The notes beneath the pieces were generated by a model. That model was not told the origin of the DNA and did no database searches. It saw only the letters and a program-made list of their open reading frames with translations. From the NCBI GenBank assembly GCA_021810735.1, contig JAJZIF010000003.1, positions 1 through 31,370 on the forward strand: 31,370 bases of DNA, given 5' to 3'. Every line of letters starts with the position of its first letter. The first letter of the stretch is position 1. Positions 24,303 through 31,370 of the stretch are shown piece by piece. Source of the stretch: Acidobacteriota bacterium (GTDB lineage: Bacteria > Acidobacteriota > Terriglobia > Terriglobales > Acidobacteriaceae). The translations under genes were made by a program, and so were the position numbers.

Positions 24303-24577
24303 CGGTGGATTTCCTTTCAGGCCAGAACTCAACAGCGAATCAGATTCCCGAGGGAAGATCAAGTGGATGAGAGATGGACGCTGTTGGAGGTGAAGCAAAG
24401 GCGAGTCGCCAGGAGTTAGATTTTTGACAATTCGAACCACATGGTTGAGTCTGTGGCCGCACCCTGAAATGGGTGGTTGTGATCACTGAAAATTGACGAG
24501 TGCCGAGTGAGACAGGTGCGGATGTGAACGCACAGTACGAGACGGCCGTGAAAGAGTTGCGAATGGAGAGGATGCTG

Positions 24578-27500
24578 ATGGATTGGTTGGCAAATGGTTC
24601 ACGATTCCTGTGGAAGCGGGCATTGGTTGTTGCGCTGATGCTTGCAGGCGGTACGTGCATGGGTCCGGTTGCGACCGCGGCGGCGACGAGCGGGCGCAGC
24701 GGTGTTGTGGTGGATGGCCATGCGCGATTTACGGTGATAACGCCGACGCTGATCCGGATGGAATACAGCCGCGATGGGAAGTTCATCCACCGGCGGTCGT
24801 ACTTCGCGTGGGAGCGCAATGTGACGCCGCCCGAGTACAAAGTTTCTCGGGGGGATGGGGTTCTGAGCATCACGACCTCGCGTATGAAGCTGACGTGGAA
24901 GGGCGGGACGGATGGCTTCAACGCGGAGAATTTGTCGGTCGCGTTTGTCTTTGACAACGGGACGTGGCGGACGTGGAATCCCGGTGAGAAACAAATGGGC
25001 AACCTGGGCGGCACCTTGACCAAGCTGGATGGCTGCAGCGGTGCGGAGCCGCTGCCGGATGGAGTAGTGTCGCGGGACGGCTGGTTTTTGTATCGGGACG
25101 ATACGTTTCTGGTGAGTAATGGGGCGCATCCGTGGCTGCAAGCGCGACCGAAGGATGAGATCGACGACTGGTATTTCTTCGGATATGGGGTGGGTGGATA
25201 TCACACGGCGCTGGCGGATTTGACGACGATCAGCGGGCGGGTTCCGATACCGCCGCGCTTCATGCTTGGGTCGTGGCGGTCAAGGTATTACAGCTACACG
25301 CAGAACGAGTTTCAACAACTGGTGCTGGACTATGACGCGCACAGGTTTCCGCTGGACGTGTTGGTGATGGACATGGGCTGGCACACGACGCCGCACTGGG
25401 GATCGATGGACTGGAACAAGAAGCTGATTCCTGATCCGACGGCGCTGCTCAAGTGGGTGCATGCGCATGGTCTGCATGTGACGCTGAACTGGCATCCGCA
25501 GGGCGGCGTGGGGCCGTGGTACAGCCAGTACGGGGAATTTTGCCGGGCCATGGGGATCGATCCGGCGAAGAAGGAAGTGATTCCGTTTGAAGACACGAAC
25601 GAGAAGTTCATGCAGAACTACTACAAGCTGCTGATGGACCCGCTGGAGAAGCAGGGAGTGGACTTCTGGTGGCTGGACGATGACGGGAATCATCTGGCGT
25701 GGGACAATGCGATGGACTTCTGGGATGTCGAGCGGCCGGGGACTGGACGGCGCGGTGCGTCATTCAGCCGCTGGGGCGGATGGGGCGATCAGCGCTATCC
25801 GGTTTCATTTTCAGGAGACACGTCTGCGCTGTGGAGAGTGCTACGGTTCGAGATTCCGTTTACCGCGACGGGTGGCAACGTGGGAGCGGATTACTGGTCG
25901 AACGATGTGAGCGGCTTCCGGCTGAAGGTTCCCAGCTCGGAGCTGTTTACGCGGTGGGTACAGTTTGGGGTGCTGAGCCCGGTGTTCCGGACGCATGGCA
26001 CGAATCATTTTGGGAACTACCGGATTCCGTGGGCCTACGGAGAGCAGGCGGTAACAGCAACGCGACAGGCGTATGACTTACGGGCGAAGTTATTTCCCTA
26101 TATATACACATCAGCCTATCTGACGTGGAAGACGTCGCTGCCGCTCGCTCGGCCGCTGTATCTGGATTATCCGAAGGAGGAGCAAGCGTACTCGCATCCG
26201 GAAGAATACGAGTTTGGTCCGGATGTGCTGGCGGCGCCGATTGTTACGCGAGGCATGGGAAAGACGTGGCTGGGCGCGACGGACATGTGGTTTCCAGACG
26301 GGACGTGGTGGAATCTGCTGACGAGCGAGCGAGTGAATGAGCCGGGGAATCATACGGAGCTGGCGACGGCCGGGGAGATTCCGGTGTTTGCGCGCGGCGG
26401 TGTGCCGCTGCCCTTGCAGAGGGTGAAGATGCGAATGGCGGCGAAGCCCGCGAATCCGCTGGTGGTGCGTGTGTATCCGGGGCCAAACGGGAAATTCGCG
26501 ATGTATGAGGATGACGGGAGATCGCCCGCGTATTTGCACGGAGCCTACGCGCTGACGCCGCTGCGCTACGAGAACCTGGGCGCTCAAGGTGTGCGGGTCA
26601 TGGTTGGCCCGACCACGGGCAGCTATGCAGGACAACTACCAGCGCGGCGGATCGTGGTGCAACTGCCGGTGACCTCGCATCCGGTGAGCGTGACGGTGGA
26701 CGGCGGGCTGGTGCCAGAGTCAGCGACGGCGGTGCCGGGGTATGAGTACGATCCGGTGACAGCGACGACGGACGTGCGGTTGCCGGCGGAATCCATTCGG
26801 AAACAGGTGGTGGTTGGTGTGGCGTTCCGCGGCTCGCAGCGCGTTCAAGCGCTGATTCCTCAGATATTGAACAGAATTGCCGATGTGCAGCGGGCGCTGG
26901 CGGGAGCCGGCGAGGTGCGCGCGGAGTGGAAGTACGAGTTGATTGCGTTGCGTTTCAAGCTGCGAACGCTGTTGAGTAAGGCTGAGCAGGAATTTGGTCC
27001 TGCCAGTCAGCAACAGATTCAAACCTCGTTGACGTCAGCCGAAGGTAAGCAGGCGCAGGTCGCATTGGAACTTGAGGAGTACAGGAACGAGCCGGCTCGG
27101 GCAGCGGCGTTTGCGCTGAGCGATGCGTATGTGAGCGCGAGCGTACGGCTGCGGAAGGCTGGGGAAGGGCTGATGACGCGTGATGTTCCGCGATATCACA
27201 AGCCGTATGGGCAGCCGAGCGACATTGAGGGTTACAACACGGGTTTGCTGGTGCGCGTGTTGAGACCTTCAGGAGAAAGCGGAGATTTACTGACTGTAGA
27301 TGTGCCCGGCCTGGCGGATAAGAGCTTTTCGTTGCCCGAAGGAAAGCAGTCGATATATGCGTTTCTGCCGCTGATGAAGGCGGCGCAGGATCCGCTATAC
27401 GACCTGAGCGGCACGGCAACGCTGACGATGGGTGCAGGGGGTGCGCATCGTGTGTTGACCCGCGGGATCGATGTGCGGCACGAGTTGCTTGATGCGTGGA

Positions 27501-28048
27501 ATATTGCCGGACCCTTTGCGAAAGGACAGGCACCGGAAATTGGCGGGCAGACCGTCACGACGGCGATGTTGCGAAACACGTATGCGGGCAAGGATGGCAA
27601 GCGTGTGTCGTGGGTGACGTGGCTGGCGGCGACGAGCAAGCAGACGTACGCGAAAGGCGGCGATTATCTGCAGATGCGAAAACGCTGGATCGATTTGTAC
27701 ACGATTTTCCCGGAGGATGATGCGTCAGCCCTAGCGGTGACGTGGGTGGATGCTCCCAAGGCAGTAACGGCGAAGCTGAGTGCCCGGCACAATGCGGGTA
27801 TTGCGGTTTGGGTGAACCAGACAGCAGTGATGGAATCAGCAGGCGTGAAGGGTATAACGAATGTGCAGGATCCACCGCTGGACGTAGCGGAAGTTCATCT
27901 GCAGAAAGGGTGGAACCAGATTGTGGTGAGAACTCAGGATGACAAGCAAGACTGGGGATTCGGGCTACGGCTGGAACTGCCGCCTGGTGTGATATGCGCG
28001 CAGTCTGCCGAGCCCCCTATGCATGAAGCCGAGGAAAGTGGACAGTGA
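24578..28048 (+). CDS. GH31 alpha-glycosidase with a long C-terminal extension
   Basis: A large secreted glycoside hydrolase of about 1156 residues. A signal-like N-terminus (LWKRALVVALMLAGGTCMG) leads into a beta-sandwich, and a (beta/alpha)8 barrel follows. The candidate nucleophile is Asp367 in FWWLDDDGN (codon at 25676) and the acid/base Asp414 in FSGDTSALW (codon at 25817). The usual distal barrel and DUF5110-like region continue to about residue 720 (VVRVYPGPNGKFAMYEDDG). The last 400 residues or so have no counterpart in standard GH31: a coiled, alanine/glutamate-rich helical part (about 770-870), then beta-rich sequence ending in an LQKGWNQIVVRTQDD segment that resembles a carbohydrate-binding sandwich. 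Activity could be alpha-glucosidase or alpha-xylosidase. GGAGAGG precedes the ATG at 24578; ATGs at 24563 and 24572 and a GTG at 24500 are alternatives. Confidence 0.9.
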   Translation: MDWLANGSRFLWKRALVVALMLAGGTCMGPVATAAATSGRSGVVVDGHARFTVITPTLIRMEYSRDGKFIHRRSYFAWERNVTPPEYKVSRGDGVLSITTSRMKLTWKGGTDGFNAENLSVAFVFDNGTWRTWNPGEKQMGNLGGTLTKLDGCSGAEPLPDGVVSRDGWFLYRDDTFLVSNGAHPWLQARPKDEIDDWYFFGYGVGGYHTALADLTTISGRVPIPPRFMLGSWRSRYYSYTQNEFQQLVLDYDAHRFPLDVLVMDMGWHTTPHWGSMDWNKKLIPDPTALLKWVHAHGLHVTLNWHPQGGVGPWYSQYGEFCRAMGIDPAKKEVIPFEDTNEKFMQNYYKLLMDPLEKQGVDFWWLDDDGNHLAWDNAMDFWDVERPGTGRRGASFSRWGGWGDQRYPVSFSGDTSALWRVLRFEIPFTATGGNVGADYWSNDVSGFRLKVPSSELFTRWVQFGVLSPVFRTHGTNHFGNYRIPWAYGEQAVTATRQAYDLRAKLFPYIYTSAYLTWKTSLPLARPLYLDYPKEEQAYSHPEEYEFGPDVLAAPIVTRGMGKTWLGATDMWFPDGTWWNLLTSERVNEPGNHTELATAGEIPVFARGGVPLPLQRVKMRMAAKPANPLVVRVYPGPNGKFAMYEDDGRSPAYLHGAYALTPLRYENLGAQGVRVMVGPTTGSYAGQLPARRIVVQLPVTSHPVSVTVDGGLVPESATAVPGYEYDPVTATTDVRLPAESIRKQVVVGVAFRGSQRVQALIPQILNRIADVQRALAGAGEVRAEWKYELIALRFKLRTLLSKAEQEFGPASQQQIQTSLTSAEGKQAQVALELEEYRNEPARAAAFALSDAYVSASVRLRKAGEGLMTRDVPRYHKPYGQPSDIEGYNTGLLVRVLRPSGESGDLLTVDVPGLADKSFSLPEGKQSIYAFLPLMKAAQDPLYDLSGTATLTMGAGGAHRVLTRGIDVRHELLDAWNIAGPFAKGQAPEIGGQTVTTAMLRNTYAGKDGKRVSWVTWLAATSKQTYAKGGDYLQMRKRWIDLYTIFPEDDASALAVTWVDAPKAVTAKLSARHNAGIAVWVNQTAVMESAGVKGITNVQDPPLDVAEVHLQKGWNQIVVRTQDDKQDWGFGLRLELPPGVICAQSAEPPMHEAEESGQ

Positions 28049-28062
28049 TTTCCGGATAAATG

Positions 28063-28092
28063 AGGCGTCTCCTGCGATGCATGGAGACGCCT
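28063..28092. terminator. Possible bidirectional terminator between convergent genes
   Basis: A perfect 10-bp stem, AGGCGTCTCC (28063-28072) with GGAGACGCCT (28083-28092), lies between the GH31 stop (28048) and the TonB receptor stop (28116), the right place for a shared terminator. The following T-rich tracts are short on both strands. Confidence 0.6.
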
Positions 28093-28115
28093 GGAGGTTA
28101 TTCAAGAAGACACTT

Positions 28116-31100
28116 TCAGAAGTGGAATTTGGCGCCGAACTGCATGGTTCGAGCCTGGTACGCAGTAGTTACCTGACCAAAATTTGAATCCGTCGAATTG
28201 GCATCTACGCCTGTAAAGTTGGTGTGGTTAAAGACATTGAATGCCTCAAATCTCAATTCCAGATTCGGCAGCGCGGCCCTTGTGAAGCGGAAAGTCTTGA
28301 AGAGTGACCAGTTGAAATTCAGGAGTCCAGGCAGGACCACAGCGTCTTTTCCTGCGTCGCCCCATCCTTGATTTTTTCCGCCGTTCCATGGAGCGACCGG
28401 ATTTGAGAATGAAGATGGACTGAACCACTGCAGTCCGTGCTTGACGTAGGTTACCTTGCCGTTCACGAGATTGGGACGGTTATCTGTGCCACCACCGAGA
28501 CCCAGGGTGTCTGGGCCTGTATAGGTGATGTATTGCGGCGTGCCCGTCTCCGCGGTGGTAATTCCTGAGAACTCCCATCCACCAAGAACCTCGCGTTCTG
28601 CAACATGGTGGCTATGCTCGAAGAATGGAAAAGCGTAGATATACGTAAGGTTCAAGATATGACGGCGATCCAGCGCTCCGGAACCGCGGTCGTATTTTGG
28701 GTTGAACGGATCAGAGAGAGCATTCAGGTCGTAACTGACCTCATCGATTTCATGCGAATAGGTGTACGCGACCTGCAAAGTGAGATTATGCCAGTTATCT
28801 GCGCGCAAACCCACCTGGAGTGAGTTGTAGTTGAAGTTGGTTTCATTTTCGTCCTGGCTGATCCCGCTGTAACCAGGAAAAATGCGGTACAGGTTTGCAT
28901 TCAGGGTGCCGTTCGCGACGCCTTCGCGGAGCGCGTACGGGCTTGTTGGATCCTGGGGATTGGTAAGAGGCAATGTGTTAATTGCTCTTGAGTCGCTCTG
29001 GTCCCATCCATCTGACCCTGCATACTGGACGACGCCAATGACGGAACTGGCGAATCGGTGCTGGACGCCGAGACTGTATTCAGCAGTTCCCGGATTTGGG
29101 TAATGATAGGAGATGTTGGACAGCTGAGACGGAAAGTGCTGTGTGGTCGTTTGCCCAGTCAGGGCGCTCGTACTTGGGTTGGAGAAGTAAACGTTGGTGG
29201 CAGACGGCTGATAGGCAAAAGGTGGATTCAGGGCTGCGCCATAGACGTCGTTGCCCTGGATGCGTTCATAGAAGATTCCGAATCCGCCGCGAATGACGCT
29301 TCTGCCTTTTCCGAGCCAATCATATGCGAATCCCAGTCGCGGCTCGAGAGTGTTGAAATCGTTCTTCACGCCGCCCCTGGGGAAGCCGTTGACGCCTGCC
29401 TCTTTCATGCCGTTGAGGTAGAAGGGCTCCCCGTTGTATTGCGTGAGGAAGTTGGAGTTGAGGGTGCCGTCAGAATTGAGAGGATATCCGCGTAGATAGC
29501 TGTAATCCGCGGGTACAAAATTGGCGAACTGATCGTACCGCTCTGCCGTGTGAGGCATGGCATCATATCGCAAGCCGAGATTGAGCGTGAGGTCATTCGT
29601 GATACGCCAGTCATCGTTGACGTAGCCGCTATAGTTATTGCTTACCCAGTGTTTTCCTGCAAGGTATTGCAACTGCGTGAAGCTGCTTGCATCGCCCAGC
29701 AGGAAGTTGATGTAGGAATCGCCGGAAAACTGGCTGGAGTTGAAGACCGCGGTTCCCTGCGTGTTGGCCTGCAGTTGTTGATTCTTATAGAAATGGAAGA
29801 TGCTGAACCCAAACCTCCATTCGTGACGGCCTTTGTTCCAGGACAGATCGTCACGCAGCTCATAGCCTTCGTAGCCGTTTTTCCATGGGAAGTACGACGA
29901 ACTCCAGTTGACATTGAGAGGGGATCCCTGGAGGTCAATTTCTGGAAGCCGGCTATCGAAGTTATCCGCAAGGGGAAAGAAAGTTTTCGCGGTCCAGCCG
30001 TTCGGCTGGACAAAGGATCCCCCCGGTCCGTTGACCGGATCGAGTGTGATCTTATTGCCGCTGTAATCGAAGGCGGTAACGTTCAGCAGGTTAGGGTTGA
30101 TTGTCTGTGTAAGGCTGATGACCGCCGAGTAAGAGGGATTCTTCATCTGCGTGCCGACGGTGGGATACGAACTGTCGCCCCACAGAGGTGGATAAAAAGT
30201 CTCGCTCACCCCATCGTGGAGGAAATGTCCCATCAGCTGTAATTTGGAGTTAATCGTCTCATCGATTCGAACTACATCTTCATGTACATTGTCGACCGTA
30301 GGGATGGAAGAAATGTACTGAGCATTTCCGTAGTTTGGCCTGGGAAAGGTTCCTGCATTGACTTCGCGAACGGCATTCTGATCAATCAGGTTTGCCGGAA
30401 TCACATTGTTGGGGAATGGCTTACCCATTGTGAGGCCGTCAGACGCGTATAGCCGCATCTTCGCTGGATCACTTGTGATCGGAACGATCGGCGTAGCGCC
30501 GCCAGCAGGAACGTTGTAATTCAGGGGCTGCCCTAGCGTGGGGAAATTGCCGGCAGCAATGGTATTTACGATGGATGGCGTGCTTCCCTGAATGAGTCTC
30601 CTCCACTCCTCATTGACGAAGAAGAACGTCTTTGTGCGATTGGTATTGTAGACGTGAGGGATATAGAGCGGGCCGCCGATATTGCCGCCGGGTTCATTCA
30701 GCTTGAACTCTGGGCGGGCCTGATGAGCAAGATTGGTAAAGTAATTGTTTGCGTCGTAAGCCTGGTTCTGGTTGAACTCGTAAAGTTCACCGTGATATTT
30801 GCGGGTACCAGACTTGATGACCATCATGATGACGCCGCCGGAACCAAGGCCATAGTAGGGTGGGTAGTTGCTGTCGAGAGTGCGGAATTCCGAGAGCGCA
30901 TCGATGGAGGGCAGTGAACTGAAGCAACCGCCGCATCCACGATCATTGAGCTCGCCACCGTCAAGCAGGTAGATATTGTGCGACGCCCGCGTGCCGTTGA
31001 AGCTAATGCCGTTGGCGGATGTGAGTGCATTGACGCCGCTGAACGCAGGCAGGTTGTTGGAGACGCCGAGGCCGAGCGCAGCCAGCGCCGTAACGTTGCG

Positions 31101-31232
31101 ACCGTTGGTTGAAAGCTGCGAGACCTGCTTGCCGGTCATGAGCGTACTCAGTTCGTTGGTTTGCGTCTGGAGGTGCAGTGCTCCGGCCTGCACGGTAATG
31201 GTTTGCGAGGCACTCCCAATGGAGAGCGTCAC
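28116..31232 (-). CDS. Oar-type TonB-dependent receptor lacking its N-terminal domain
   Basis: Reading leftward from a GTG at 31232 gives 1038 residues with the features of Oar-like receptors: a plug region (LMTGKQVSQLSTNGRNVTAL; LLDGGELNDRGCGGCFSSLP) and a long barrel ending QFGAKFHF with a terminal Phe. The region upstream still reads IGGISVNTGQTVTENV in frame, which is the usual end of the N-terminal regulatory domain. However, the frame then meets TAA at 31331-31329 without an ATG, and no signal peptide or beta-sandwich can be found. Either the gene is 5'-truncated, or a frameshift or rearrangement lies near 31295-31330. A protein without export signal would not reach the outer membrane, so this may be a pseudogene. 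It is convergent with the GH31 gene, which argues for a sugar-related partner but does not prove it. Confidence 0.85.
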   Translation of the reverse strand: MTLSIGSASQTITVQAGALHLQTQTNELSTLMTGKQVSQLSTNGRNVTALAALGLGVSNNLPAFSGVNALTSANGISFNGTRASHNIYLLDGGELNDRGCGGCFSSLPSIDALSEFRTLDSNYPPYYGLGSGGVIMMVIKSGTRKYHGELYEFNQNQAYDANNYFTNLAHQARPEFKLNEPGGNIGGPLYIPHVYNTNRTKTFFFVNEEWRRLIQGSTPSIVNTIAAGNFPTLGQPLNYNVPAGGATPIVPITSDPAKMRLYASDGLTMGKPFPNNVIPANLIDQNAVREVNAGTFPRPNYGNAQYISSIPTVDNVHEDVVRIDETINSKLQLMGHFLHDGVSETFYPPLWGDSSYPTVGTQMKNPSYSAVISLTQTINPNLLNVTAFDYSGNKITLDPVNGPGGSFVQPNGWTAKTFFPLADNFDSRLPEIDLQGSPLNVNWSSSYFPWKNGYEGYELRDDLSWNKGRHEWRFGFSIFHFYKNQQLQANTQGTAVFNSSQFSGDSYINFLLGDASSFTQLQYLAGKHWVSNNYSGYVNDDWRITNDLTLNLGLRYDAMPHTAERYDQFANFVPADYSYLRGYPLNSDGTLNSNFLTQYNGEPFYLNGMKEAGVNGFPRGGVKNDFNTLEPRLGFAYDWLGKGRSVIRGGFGIFYERIQGNDVYGAALNPPFAYQPSATNVYFSNPSTSALTGQTTTQHFPSQLSNISYHYPNPGTAEYSLGVQHRFASSVIGVVQYAGSDGWDQSDSRAINTLPLTNPQDPTSPYALREGVANGTLNANLYRIFPGYSGISQDENETNFNYNSLQVGLRADNWHNLTLQVAYTYSHEIDEVSYDLNALSDPFNPKYDRGSGALDRRHILNLTYIYAFPFFEHSHHVAEREVLGGWEFSGITTAETGTPQYITYTGPDTLGLGGGTDNRPNLVNGKVTYVKHGLQWFSPSSFSNPVAPWNGGKNQGWGDAGKDAVVLPGLLNFNWSLFKTFRFTRAALPNLELRFEAFNVFNHTNFTGVDANSTDSNFGQVTTAYQARTMQFGAKFHF

Positions 31233-31370
31233 GTTCTCGGTGACGGTTTGACCCGTGTTGACGGAAATGCCGCCGATGGTTGTCTTGGGAACCTCTGAAG
31301 AACGACGAGTTATAGAGATGCTCGGCTTTTATTGCGCCGTTGTCGTGCTAACGAAGCAGATTTAGGGGCG
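31233..31370 (-). other. Disrupted 5' region of the receptor gene
   Basis: The receptor frame continues for about 32 codons upstream of its GTG, with family-like sequence for roughly the first 20, then meets in-frame stops at 31331-31329 and 31364-31362. The two other frames on this strand hold stops too and give no recognisable domain. The expected signal peptide and beta-sandwich (about 100-130 codons) could only fit if they continued beyond the window edge, and the stops make that impossible in this frame. Confidence 0.6.

Overview
The window is chromosomal DNA of a GC-rich, LPS-bearing Gram-negative bacterium, most likely an acidobacterium of the Terriglobia (Acidobacteriaceae) type. Grounds: two large carboxypeptidase-regulatory-like (Oar-type) TonB-dependent receptors, a VWFA protein of the kind expanded in that group, an LpxL/LpxD lipid A cluster, a UbiD decarboxylase beside complex I genes, and many GTG/TTG starts. 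This placement is inference from gene families; no rRNA or tRNA gene is visible.

Left part (1-15.3 kb). A polyphosphate kinase (ppk1, leftward, 3' end outside the window) is divergent from a degenerate sigma-factor-like protein. A 16-bp inverted repeat precedes a two-gene TolC/EmrA-type efflux operon that has no inner-membrane pump beside it. Then come a Dps ferritin, a DedA-rhodanese fusion, a UbiD decarboxylase, a stand-alone nuoI, a roughly 300-base gap that looks like a structured RNA ending in a terminator, and a secreted SYLF-domain protein. A compact lipid A cluster follows (LpxL/HtrB-like acyltransferase, LpxD, a cysteine-containing P-loop NTPase), and then a secreted protein I do not recognise.

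Right part (15.4-31.4 kb). Leftward genes encode a VWFA-like protein followed by a TonB-dependent receptor; malic enzyme, periplasmic trehalase, ComF and an HNH nuclease form a second leftward run. A very long GH31 alpha-glycosidase runs rightward, divergent from malic enzyme and convergent with a second Oar-type receptor. That receptor lacks its expected N-terminus: the sequence upstream of its only usable start is blocked by stops.

Functional themes: envelope building and traffic (efflux, lipid A, TonB receptors, SYLF, DedA), storage and stress (polyphosphate, Dps), sugar use (trehalase, GH31, malic enzyme), and DNA uptake or processing (ComF, HNH). I see no prophage, CRISPR array, complete insertion sequence or intact defence system. 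The best candidates for something undescribed are the structured RNA at about 9998-10312, the P-loop NTPase in the lipid A cluster, the VWFA protein without a metal site, and the 5'-truncated receptor. Several genes have a -10-like hexamer 6-7 bases before the start codon, suggesting leaderless transcripts.
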